From a virus: DNA of 64,000 nucleotides. The notes under the pieces are model-generated. The model was not told the origin of the DNA, did not search any database, and saw only the letters and a list, made by a program, of their open reading frames with translations. Location: positions 28,722 through 92,721 of IMG/VR virus record IMGVR_UViG_3300030061_001386. One strand, 5' to 3'. The position numbers and the translations under genes are program-made. Of the stretch, positions 8,781 through 15,062 are shown one piece after another (the stretch's first letter is position 1; each line of letters opens with the position of its first letter).

Positions 8781-9421
8781 CAGTTACCACCTAATCTAGT
8801 TTCCCTATCGGTTAGTTGTTCTCTAGCATTCCAAGTCCCACTCCAAATGTCTCTGAAATTAGAACTGCCTTCTCTTTCTTTCCATTCCTTATACCCATGA
8901 ACACTATTAAGAATTAATACCTTTCTTAGAGGCGGATTCAGCCAACCATTAACGTCTTTAATTAATCCTTCAGTATTCAACGAATTAAGTAATTTAGTAG
9001 GTGTCAAATTAACGTCTGTTGCAAACTCAAGCCTTCGCTTAATATCTTGCACTGTATAGGAAAAGGTTGAATCTACATTTCCTTTACCTTCAGAGTCTTT
9101 ATCTCCTGCACTAACAAAAGCATCATACGTTCCGGCCATTAACCCTTTATTCTCAATAGCCACTATTGCATCTTTCAAAGGGTATTGTTTATGATTGCGT
9201 AATCTAGCATATTTTTTTGCTTGGCTATTAAAGTGCGGCCTGACGATAACCATCGTTCCACTTTTAGTTCTGAAGATATGACATTTGTCAAAGTTAGGCT
9301 TTACTTTATCTTCTAAGAAAAGAGTAGGTACAGCGAGAAAATTAGCCATCGGACTAACAGACCCATCATCCCCTGAGAACTTCAACACATCGAACCATGA
9401 CGGACTTATATCAAAGGGCAA
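8780..9421 (-). CDS. Unknown 213-aa protein, N-terminal tryptophan motif, TTG start
   Basis: The frame opens with TTG at 9421, preceded by a GGGGGT Shine-Dalgarno-like run 9 bases upstream; an in-frame stop just before leaves little choice. Residues 7-13 (SWFDVLK) carry the shared motif. A Gly/Asp-rich linker and a mixed alpha/beta body follow, with no recognised domain. It is the first substantial gene of the minus-strand operon that continues to the left edge. Confidence 0.78.
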   Translation of the reverse strand: MPFDISPSWFDVLKFSGDDGSVSPMANFLAVPTLFLEDKVKPNFDKCHIFRTKSGTMVIVRPHFNSQAKKYARLRNHKQYPLKDAIVAIENKGLMAGTYDAFVSAGDKDSEGKGNVDSTFSYTVQDIKRRLEFATDVNLTPTKLLNSLNTEGLIKDVNGWLNPPLRKVLILNSVHGYKEWKEREGSSNFRDIWSGTWNAREQLTDRETRLGGN

Positions 9422-9494
9422 AATGTTTTACCCCCTTCTTTTTCAAAAAATGGGCGGTAATTTTTTTACCACTAGCGAATTTTTTTTCGTCCAT
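9411..9494 (-). CDS. Possible 27-aa basic leader peptide
   Basis: MDEKKFASGKKITAH opens this Lys-rich frame after an AGGAT sequence. It overlaps the TTG start of the next gene by 11 bp and could couple translation to it. Nothing else supports it. Confidence 0.3.
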   Translation of the reverse strand: MDEKKFASGKKITAHFLKKKGVKHFAL

Positions 9495-9533
9495 TTTATC
9501 CTATTCCCAATATAAAAATCATAAGAGTGTTAT

Positions 9534-9746
9534 TTACTTAAAGTCTGTAAGTCTTGTTTGCCTAAACACCTTATCTAGTATCACGTTTGCTAATTCTTTT
9601 GTAGCCGATTTTATTGCAACAAGTTTTCTATCTAAAGAAGGCTCTAATCGGCCATGTGCCTTAATATCGTTGATTTCTTCTCGTATGCTAGACAGTATTG
9701 CATTGGCTTTTTCTAGCAATTCACGATTTAATGCCTCATCTGCCAT
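9534..9746 (-). CDS. Unknown 70-aa helical protein
   Basis: The frame can be read from 9815, but that ATG lies inside the palindromic promoter element. ATG 9746 (MADEALNRELLEKAN) starts a compact, strongly helical, charged protein. No domain recognised. It is transcribed from the side of palindrome copy 1 and is separated from the next operon by about 110 bp. Function unknown; a small regulator is possible. Confidence 0.6.
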   Translation of the reverse strand: MADEALNRELLEKANAILSSIREEINDIKAHGRLEPSLDRKLVAIKSATKELANVILDKVFRQTRLTDFK

Positions 9747-9811
9747 AGCCTTGGGTAAGGGGTTAAACAAATTAACTTTGTTAAGGCGTAGAGAAATAAA
9801 AAAATTGTAAA

Positions 9812-9838
9812 GCAAAGCATATGGTTGGAGTACTTTGT
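9812..9838. promoter_or_regulatory. Palindromic operator/promoter element, copy 1 (degenerate)
   Basis: GCAAAG, then GCATATGGTT, then TACTTTGT at 9831-9838. This is a weakened version of the repeated ACAAAGTA / ACCATATGGT / TACTTTGT element. It lies upstream of the 70-aa gene on the minus strand. Confidence 0.55.
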
Positions 9839-9879
9839 TACATAGACCACAAAGCCCTTTCGGGACAATGGGTTACGTC

Positions 9880-10611
9880 TCACTCTTCTTCTTGAGTGGC
9901 ATTACGAGCATCAATAGAGGCTTGCTTTCTCATTGCAATGATGTCGGGAGTACATTCAGATGTTGATAATGTCTCACATCTGAAATTGCAGTCAATGCCG
10001 ATAGGCTCAGTTATACCAAGAGCATCTTCAACTATACTCTGAATTAAACCAAGGTCAGCCAATGGTGCTTGAACCATAGTAGATTCAATAACTGCTTTCC
10101 TAGCAACTTTCTCGGTTTCCCAACGAGTAGTAAATGTAAGAATAAGACCATCAGAAGAATTACTCAGAGTAGGGGTCATAACAACCGAATCATCATAACA
10201 TAGTTTCAAGTAATCGTATGTTTTGTTTGTCTCAATCCCTAATGATTCATGCATATACATGGAAGACCCTCTAGGTTTAGCCCACACTTCTTTAGTTGTC
10301 TCAACCCTTTCAGTGGTATAATCACAATCGAAACCGTTCTCTGTCAATTGAGTTTTCCATGCTCTAGCATCTGAGCCGTATTTTGTAGTAATAGCATGTT
10401 TACCGTCTATTGAAACAAGAAAATTGGTTTTAGTATCCACTTCTTCAACTAAACCATATGTAACATTCGGAGGAGTACTGGTATAATGAGAAGAGGAGCA
10501 AAGAATCAAACCTTTCTCTGATAACTTTGAGGCTACCTTAGAGAAGGCTTTATCGCTCATCTTTTCTTCTGCATATATGTATTTGGCAACTTGCACGTAA
10601 CTAACTGACAT
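9880..10611 (-). CDS. Unknown 243-aa protein with possible N-terminal HTH
   Basis: Start chosen at ATG 10611 (MSVSYVQVAKYIY), not 10671, because a TATA box (TATATAG, 10634-10640) lies about 25 bp upstream and the mRNA would then be nearly leaderless, as usual in archaea. The first 60 residues look like a winged-helix or HTH unit (KAFSKVASKLSEKGLI). The rest is mixed alpha/beta with scattered Cys near the C-terminus. No family recognised. It has its own palindromic promoter, so it is probably regulated with the other small genes here. Confidence 0.75.
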   Translation of the reverse strand: MSVSYVQVAKYIYAEEKMSDKAFSKVASKLSEKGLILCSSSHYTSTPPNVTYGLVEEVDTKTNFLVSIDGKHAITTKYGSDARAWKTQLTENGFDCDYTTERVETTKEVWAKPRGSSMYMHESLGIETNKTYDYLKLCYDDSVVMTPTLSNSSDGLILTFTTRWETEKVARKAVIESTMVQAPLADLGLIQSIVEDALGITEPIGIDCNFRCETLSTSECTPDIIAMRKQASIDARNATQEEE

Positions 10612-10633
10612 GGTATATACTCTGAATAACTGG

Positions 10634-10690
10634 TATATAGGGTACTCGTTTAACAAAGTATCTCTTACCATATGGTTGTAATTACTTTGT
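10634..10690 (-). promoter_or_regulatory. Promoter with palindromic element, copy 2
   Basis: ACAAAGTA (10653-10660), ACCATATGGT (10667-10676) and TACTTTGT (10683-10690) form a full inverted repeat. On the minus strand the TATA box CCCTATATA follows about 15 bp further on, then the ATG at 10611. Confidence 0.75.
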
Positions 10691-10754
10691 GATTATGGAA
10701 ACCCCAAGGAGTAGAGGAGGCCATTTCTGACCCCCCCTACGGGGTTTTGCGTGT

Positions 10755-11291
10755 TTACTCGGTTGTTGAGGGTGCTTCGGGTGTTTCCACCACTTTTTGA
10801 ACAATTAAGTTCTTCAAAGCCTTACCCTTAACGTATTGATAGTCTTTTGAACTACCACGTATTGCGCTGTGAACTCTAGCATCAAAAGAAGCAAGTTCGT
10901 AATCTGCAAAGGTTTCAGCATCGGCGAAAACTCCTCCTCCGCCTCTCTTACTCCTTACTGCAAATCTTTGAAAGAAATTAGTATTCCAAAGAGTAATTAG
11001 AGCAGTTCGTGCTTCTGCTCTGCCTGAATTATAGTCTTCAAGAAGTTTCGAATCCATTGTTGTAGCCTTACCTGTTTTGAAAGGGCTAGTTGCTATATCC
11101 ATGAAGAGAGTTCGAACAGTAGACATAATTCTACTTCTTCGGTCTGCATTTTTCTTACCTTTCTTCATAAGAGTAGTCAGAGAATCCAAATCCTCTGAAT
11201 AGTTGTCATGACCTTCGTCATTCCAACCCTTATTGGCTTTCTGCCACGTTTTCACTGTTGTTTCAAAATTATTCCACTTATCATCTGTCAT
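10755..11291 (-). CDS. Unknown 178-aa protein, paralogue of the 157-aa protein at 12.7 kb
   Basis: MTDDKWNNFETTVKTWQK starts a helical protein. Residues ~42-75 (M-K-K-G-K-K-N-x-x-R-x-x-R-I-M-S-T-V-R) align with the protein at 12694-13167, which reads M-I-E-K-G-T-S-N-E-x-R-x-x-R-I-S-S-T-I-R, and both then have D-x-A-x-x-P-[FY]. A basic Arg-Gly patch is near 125. A TATA box at 11328-11333 and a GGAG before the ATG support the start. Function unknown; it belongs to the palindrome-controlled gene group. Confidence 0.75.
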   Translation of the reverse strand: MTDDKWNNFETTVKTWQKANKGWNDEGHDNYSEDLDSLTTLMKKGKKNADRRSRIMSTVRTLFMDIATSPFKTGKATTMDSKLLEDYNSGRAEARTALITLWNTNFFQRFAVRSKRGGGGVFADAETFADYELASFDARVHSAIRGSSKDYQYVKGKALKNLIVQKVVETPEAPSTTE

Positions 11292-11327
11292 AATGGGTGT
11301 CTCCTACTATATCTGACGTTTTGGGGG

Positions 11328-11383
11328 TATATAGGGTATTCAGATTCACAAAGTAGTTCATACCATATGGTAGGATACTTTGT
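11328..11383 (-). promoter_or_regulatory. Promoter with palindromic element, copy 3 (full)
   Basis: TATATA at 11328-11333, ACAAAGTA at 11348-11355, ACCATATGGT at 11362-11371 and TACTTTGT at 11376-11383. This is one of the most complete copies; the arms are perfect complements. It serves the 178-aa gene on the minus strand. Confidence 0.78.
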
Positions 11384-11409
11384 CATCATACCTGATGGGA
11401 GGAAGAGGC

Positions 11410-11571
11410 TCACTCTTCTTCTCCGCAATCATCAGGGTCACAAACTGAAATATCATATTCACTGTAATCATGCCCTTCATCAATAGTATTTCCACACTTA
11501 GAACATTCTTCAGTATAGAAAACCCAAGAGGGCAAACTATCCTCCGGTAATGCATTACTCCTATCACGCAT
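11410..11571 (-). CDS. 53-aa acidic zinc-ribbon protein
   Basis: Starts MRDRSNALPEDSLPSW and has ECSKCGN followed 18 residues later by CDPDDC, a CxxC...CxxxxC zinc site in a very acidic chain. It is the last gene of a seven-gene mini-operon starting near 12526, and its ATG overlaps the stop of the 21-aa gene. Function unknown. Confidence 0.6.
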   Translation of the reverse strand: MRDRSNALPEDSLPSWVFYTEECSKCGNTIDEGHDYSEYDISVCDPDDCGEEE

Positions 11572-11629
11572 AATTCCACCTCTCAAAAATATACTCTTCT
11601 GTTTCTACTCTCAAAACTAATTTCATCAT
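11564..11629 (-). CDS. 21-aa peptide in mini-operon
   Basis: MMKLVLRVETEEYIFERWNY fills the space between two genes with overlaps at both ends (ATGA upstream, 8 bp downstream). Tiling is the only support. Confidence 0.4.
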   Translation of the reverse strand: MMKLVLRVETEEYIFERWNYA

Positions 11630-11769
11630 TCCTCTTCACCTTCTTGTTTTACAAGTATTACCTCGACACCATCAACGAACCAAGTCATACGATGACCTCC
11701 CCTCAATAGTTGTTCAAAAATGTCGATATCATGTTCAGTAATTGTTAACGTTATTGTTTTATAACTCAT
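11626..11769 (-). CDS. Unknown 47-aa small protein
   Basis: MSYKTITLTITEHDIDIF starts a beta/alpha mini-domain ending in an acidic tail (KQEGEEE). Its ATG follows directly after the TAA of the 48-aa gene. No family recognised. Confidence 0.5.
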   Translation of the reverse strand: MSYKTITLTITEHDIDIFEQLLRGGHRMTWFVDGVEVILVKQEGEEE

Positions 11770-11916
11770 TTAATCAGCCTCCAATTCAGCAAGATATTCA
11801 TCAATCATTTGTGCTATATCATTGGGTATAGTTGCAATGCTTACTCTCTCGCCATTCTCTAATTCTGCATCAATACACCAACTCACTACTCTTAACAAGG
11901 TAAACACACTCCACAT
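11770..11916 (-). CDS. Unknown 48-aa acidic protein
   Basis: Starts MWSVFTLLRVVSW and ends in an acidic helix (IDEYLAELEAD). The 5' part overlaps the zinc-ribbon gene upstream by 25 bp in another frame, and the stop abuts the next ATG. Supported by tiling; role unknown. Confidence 0.5.
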   Translation of the reverse strand: MWSVFTLLRVVSWCIDAELENGERVSIATIPNDIAQMIDEYLAELEAD

Positions 11917-12035
11917 ATTTCATTACTGCACACATACCAAATCATAGTCATAGGTTTTCTAGTAATCATATTGAAATCCCTACGCTCAAACATATTGTCC
12001 TCATCAATTATAGTATTACATTCACCACATCTCAT
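11892..12035 (-). CDS. 47-aa zinc-ribbon protein
   Basis: MRCGECNT gives one CxxC and the C-terminal YVCSNEICGVCLPC gives several more Cys, enough for one or two zinc ions. It lies 5 bp after the 57-aa gene, behind the GGAGG-like sequence CGGAGGAG. Probably a small metal-binding regulator of the palindrome-controlled operon. Confidence 0.6.
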   Translation of the reverse strand: MRCGECNTIIDEDNMFERRDFNMITRKPMTMIWYVCSNEICGVCLPC

Positions 12036-12040
12036 TTTAA

Positions 12041-12214
12041 TCACTCCTCCGTATAGGAATCAAACCACATTCCACGCTTTTTCATATCTGAACAAGTCTC
12101 ACCACTTGTTTCAGGGTTTTGACAATGTTCTTGTGCTTCTTCAAGGGTTAACCCTTTCTTTATCGTTGTATGATTCCCATTAAATCTCTGTCTTATTATC
12201 TTATATCTTACCAT
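12041..12214 (-). CDS. Conserved phage-type small protein (TLEEAQxHC family)
   Basis: The 57-aa product has the pattern FNG...IKKGLTLEEAQEHCQNPETS ending in WFDSYTEE. From memory this pattern recurs in small proteins of many bacteriophages and prophages, where the function is also unknown. Its ATG is preceded by GGAGGAAT and overlaps the stop of the 103-aa gene. A phage-shared gene in an archaeal virus suggests exchange across host domains. Confidence 0.6.
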   Translation of the reverse strand: MVRYKIIRQRFNGNHTTIKKGLTLEEAQEHCQNPETSGETCSDMKKRGMWFDSYTEE

Positions 12215-12526
12215 TTATATTCCTCCACTGTTTTTATTTGTATATAGAGTAAACTCTGTCCTAAACCTCTTAGGTTGAAACTTAGGATTAGTACCAACTA
12301 ACAACTCTGAAAGTTTTTGAACTTGAGTATGAGTCATATCCATTTCATGTGCCATTTGTACCATCCATTCATAATGTCTTCTAGTAAAAAGAGTCGAAGA
12401 CGGTTTAGGATATGCTTTACCCTTAGTTCTTGCACCACATGAACACACGAACTCTATTAGACTATCAATATCGTCTATTTCTGTACTCTCTCCACACTTC
12501 CAACATTCGATTATACTTGTCTGCAT
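12215..12526 (-). CDS. 103-aa zinc-ribbon protein
   Basis: Residues 8-32 hold CWKCGES and CSCGART, a rubredoxin-like zinc ribbon. A basic helical part follows (RRHYEWMVQMAHEMDMTH) that could bind nucleic acid. It is the first gene of the seven-gene mini-operon. TATATA at 12551-12556 is about 25 bp upstream of the ATG, so the transcript should be leaderless. Confidence 0.68.
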   Translation of the reverse strand: MQTSIIECWKCGESTEIDDIDSLIEFVCSCGARTKGKAYPKPSSTLFTRRHYEWMVQMAHEMDMTHTQVQKLSELLVGTNPKFQPKRFRTEFTLYTNKNSGGI

Positions 12527-12550
12527 ACTCTATACCCCTAATAGTAGGTA

Positions 12551-12603
12551 TATATAGGGTTTTTACGACAAAGTGCCGAACCATATGGTAAGATGTACTT
12601 TGT
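12551..12603 (-). promoter_or_regulatory. Promoter with palindromic element, copy 4
   Basis: TATATAGGG (12551-12559), ACAAAGT (12568-12574), ACCATATGGT (12580-12589) and TACTTTGT (12596-12603). Minus-strand promoter of the seven-gene operon. A CCCCATATA box on the plus strand just beyond could allow transcription the other way too. Confidence 0.75.
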
Positions 12604-12630
12604 CACATCAACCCCATATACCCAAAGAGA

Positions 12631-12652
12631 TAGAGGAGAATTAACTCCTCTA
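12631..12652 (-). terminator. Hairpin downstream of the 157-aa gene
   Basis: TAGAGGAG and CTCCTCTA form a perfect 8-bp stem with a 6-base loop, about 40 bp after the 157-aa gene and just before the next promoter. It may end or stabilise the transcript. Confidence 0.45.
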
Positions 12653-12693
12653 CCTCTCAATAAGGTTGCTCAGAAGGGATGAGAACACCCACC

Positions 12694-13167
12694 TTATTCT
12701 TGACCTCCGTTAGAAGGTAAAGTAGATACAAGACTGTCATGAGTACCGTCCCAAGTGCCTGACTTAGACATACCAACAGCAACGCTGTTAATATTCTTCA
12801 GTACACTTGAAGCCCACGCCTGACCATTAGCATAGTGCTTAACTTTGCTTCTTTGGTTAGGTAGCATCAATGCTCTGATAGCATCTCCGCCATTATCGAA
12901 AGCCTCAGCCATTGCATTAACTGCTTCAGTTACTGAAGCAACAACTGCCTGACCCTCAGCAGGAAGAGAGTAACCTCTCTGTCCATAAGGAGCGTTTGCG
13001 TAGTCCCTTGCAATCTCTCTAATAGTAGAGGAAATGCGAACTTGCCTTGATTCGTTACTTGTTCCTTTTTCAATCATCTTGCGGATAGTTGCATTATCTG
13101 CTTTATCCACTGTCTTGTCTGCGTCTAGCCATGCTAGAGTAGTTCCTGTAAATTGCGTCCATTCCAT
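12694..13167 (-). CDS. Unknown 157-aa protein, paralogue of the 178-aa protein at 10.8 kb
   Basis: Starts MEWTQFTGTTLAWLDADK. The conserved block M-I-E-K-G-T-S-N-E...R-I-S-S-T-I-R...D-Y-A-N-A-P-Y matches the paralogue in order and spacing. The C-terminal half is Ala/Asn/Ser-rich and helical. The start is preceded by AGGTGATATAA. The two paralogues, each behind a palindromic promoter, suggest duplication of a whole promoter-gene cassette. Confidence 0.72.
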   Translation of the reverse strand: MEWTQFTGTTLAWLDADKTVDKADNATIRKMIEKGTSNESRQVRISSTIREIARDYANAPYGQRGYSLPAEGQAVVASVTEAVNAMAEAFDNGGDAIRALMLPNQRSKVKHYANGQAWASSVLKNINSVAVGMSKSGTWDGTHDSLVSTLPSNGGQE

Positions 13168-13236
13168 TTATATCACCTGTTAAGATAGATAGGTTTTCTC
13201 AAACCCTTCTAAGCAATATTATGTTGGTTATATCGG

Positions 13237-13290
13237 TATATGGGGTCTCTGCTACAAAGTGCCACAACCATATGGTAATAGAAATAAACG
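13237..13290 (-). promoter_or_regulatory. Promoter with palindromic element, copy 5, plus AATAGAAATAAAC box
   Basis: TATAT box at 13237-13241, ACAAAGT at 13254-13260 and ACCATATGGT at 13267-13276. The right arm is replaced by AATAGAAATAAACG (13277-13290), an element repeated elsewhere. It sits upstream of the 157-aa gene. Confidence 0.65.
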
Positions 13291-13332
13291 AAGGTTTGTG
13301 AAAAAACGACTGTCGGATGGCAAGAGGGAAAA

Positions 13333-13376
13333 TGTGTAAATATTTACACAAGCATATGGTTGGTACGTTACTTTGG
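13333..13376. promoter_or_regulatory. Perfect 18-bp palindrome plus element copy 6 (degenerate)
   Basis: TGTGTAAATATTTACACA (13333-13350) is a perfect palindrome lying directly beside GCATATGGT (13352-13360) and TACTTTGG (13369-13376). No gene starts here on either strand, so this is an operator array or protein-binding site in the 254-bp gap between the 157-aa and 86-aa genes. Confidence 0.55.
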
Positions 13377-13421
13377 GAAGTTAAACCCCAATAAGATGAC
13401 CCGAAGGCCAAATTATCGGAT

Positions 13422-13682
13422 TTAACTCCATCTGTCGTTAACGCTGAGTTCGGTAACTGAATAGGGTAGGTTAGTTAGTATATTTTCAATTTCTATCCTT
13501 CGTGGTCTACCACTTCCTCGCATTGCTCCGTTCAATGTTGCTAATTCCTTAGTTAGTAAAAGTATGACTCTATCATTGAGACGCTTGCATTCTGCTAATG
13601 CAACTCTTTCTCTCTGATACAACCCTCTCGATATTTTACCATCTTCAGTATTCTTATTCACCTGATATATCACGCTTGACAT
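13422..13682 (-). CDS. Unknown 86-aa basic protein
   Basis: MSSVIYQVNKNTEDGKIS starts a protein with a long Arg/Leu-rich helix (RERVALAECKRLNDRVILLL) and a Gly-Arg-Pro-Arg stretch like a DNA-contacting tail. TATATG at 13705-13710 is about 25 bp upstream, so the mRNA is leaderless. It is transcribed divergently from the 61-aa gene through one shared palindromic element. A regulator of this region is possible. Confidence 0.65.
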   Translation of the reverse strand: MSSVIYQVNKNTEDGKISRGLYQRERVALAECKRLNDRVILLLTKELATLNGAMRGSGRPRRIEIENILTNLPYSVTELSVNDRWS

Positions 13683-13704
13683 GGTATATACTACAAAAAA
13701 TAGG

Positions 13705-13776
13705 TATATGTAGGGTACTGTTCACAAAGTATTGTACCATATGGTGGGGCTACTTTGTCAGAATCACCCCATATAT
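13705..13776. promoter_or_regulatory. Bidirectional promoter around palindromic element, copy 7 (full)
   Basis: ACAAAGTA (13724-13731), ACCATATGGT (13736-13745) and TACTTTGT (13751-13758) lie midway between a minus-strand TATA (13705-13710) and a plus-strand TATA (ATATAT, 13771-13776). Each TATA is about 25 bp from its ATG (13682 and 13798). The symmetry of the element fits this two-way use. Confidence 0.78.
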
Positions 13777-13797
13777 CAGATAAGTGCGATATATAAT

Positions 13798-13983
13798 ATG
13801 TCAAGACTTATTGAAGGCAAGGTTTACCCTTATGAGTTAGAGGTTGGTCACTCTAAATCAGGTTCACACCAAGTATTAGTAATCAAAAGCCTAAAGGTCA
13901 AAGGTGATGACTTAGCCAAGGCATTAGAAGAGTTGCATTCAGCAATCAATGTATTCAATGAAATACTAAACCAAAATAATTAG
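13798..13983 (+). CDS. Unknown 61-aa small protein
   Basis: The frame can be extended upstream into the palindrome, but ATG 13798 (MSRLIEGKVYPYELEV) fits the TATA spacing and a leaderless start. It has a beta-rich first half and a helical end (LAKALEELHSAINVFNEIL). The only plus-strand gene of this cluster; function unknown. A CCCATATGGG hairpin follows the stop. Confidence 0.65.
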   Translation: MSRLIEGKVYPYELEVGHSKSGSHQVLVIKSLKVKGDDLAKALEELHSAINVFNEILNQNN

Positions 13984-14299
13984 ATTCCCATATGGGGCTG
14001 AAAGTGGATTGGATGAAATCACAGGATTTATCCCACTCTAGGATTTGTCAGAACGTTTGTTCTTGTATCCTCTCTAATCTCAACGACATATACTCACTAT
14101 TCTAGAACAGTTGTGTATAATTACTCGGTTGAGCATGATTGAACAACAAACTTCCCACTGCTTAGAGAACGAAAAAATATCACCGTTCACCGAAGCCCCA
14201 TATATTTCACATTCTTGGTAGACCAATTCGCCCTATAAACGGCCAGAACTTGGGACTACTACTTTCTGTAAATAACGTAATGAAAAAAGCGAAAACGCA

Positions 14300-14410
14300 G
14301 GTAATAGAGAGGTAGCCGAGTACACAATTTCGGTGTGTACCAAAACCGTAACCGAGGTTCTGAGTAAACGTAACTTGCTAGCGTAGACGTTTACAATAAG
14401 AACCGTCAAG
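14300..14410 (-). ncRNA. Candidate structured non-coding RNA with its own promoter
   Basis: Two strong hairpins lie in a stretch with no ORF. GTACACA / TGTGTAC (14320-14326 with 14334-14340) is a 7-bp stem. GGTTCT / AGAACC (14356-14361 with 14399-14404) encloses GTAAACGT / ACGTTTAC (14364-14371 with 14387-14394). The nearest promoter is palindrome copy 8 with a TATA at 14445-14450 facing left, so the RNA would be transcribed on the minus strand. GGGACTAC...TTTCT is repeated at about 14254 and 14416, flanking the hairpins. Family not recognised. Confidence 0.5.
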
Positions 14411-14444
14411 TCGTGGGACTACTTTCTATTAACTGTATTTTTAG

Positions 14445-14506
14445 TATATATGGGGATGCCGACAAAGTGGCCTACCATATGGTTGTAATTTTACAATAGA
14501 AATAAA
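14445..14506 (-). promoter_or_regulatory. Promoter with palindromic element, copy 8, without a downstream gene
   Basis: TATATA (14445-14450), ACAAAGT (14462-14468) and ACCATATGGT (14474-14483), then AATAGAAATAAACT (14493-14506). It has the same design as copy 5, but only the structured region lies downstream to the left. Confidence 0.6.
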
Positions 14507-14593
14507 CTCGGCGGAGGTGTTCGCAGAGGTGGCAGGGATATATATACCGAATCGGGGATTTTAGTATTGTCAGCGAGTGTCATTCATTCGCAT

Positions 14594-15062
14594 GTTTATC
14601 CTAATGATATATTTAATCAACACCTTATCTTAGATACACAACCTTTGACACCTACAAATCAATACAATTTATTGGGTATAAACTACCCTTCCCATATAGT
14701 ATAATATAATATACTAATATTAGTATGGTATAACATATAATTAATATCTATATTGTAACAGTCTCTGATTCTGCTTTCGTTTATCCTCGTTTATCTAGTC
14801 AAATGATAAATGGGAACGCTAGAAAAGTGGATTTCTGAGTCATATAGATAGATTTAGTATATTCATTTATCATTTATTATTATTATACATATATTATATC
14901 TCATACATTCACACTCAATATCTACTATCACCTACTACTATTATTATTATAGGAGCATGGTGATAAACGTGATAAACGATAGATGAATAGGAAAATCTGC
15001 GAATCCTAAATAATTTCGCAGAATAATGTTTATCATTGGCCTGTATAATTGGCCGATAAACG
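14594..15062. other. Putative replication origin: CGTTTATC iterons around an AT-rich core
   Basis: CGTTTATC occurs at 14778-14785 and 14788-14795, and its complement GATAAACG at 14962-14969, 14971-14978 and 15055-15062, with shorter GTTTATC copies at 14594 and 15028. The pairs face each other across a very AT-rich stretch; another AT-rich stretch at 14690-14740 contains the palindrome ATACTAATATTAGTAT. TCTGCGAA / TTCGCAGA (14996-15003 with 15015-15022) forms a hairpin inside. The region lies between mostly leftward and rightward genes. This is typical origin architecture; no initiator gene adjoins it. Confidence 0.5.

Noticed and set aside
13199-13411. 70-aa minus-strand ORF
   Set aside because: It runs through two palindromic elements and an 18-bp palindrome, has no ribosome site or TATA-spaced start, and its composition is unlike the neighbouring proteins.
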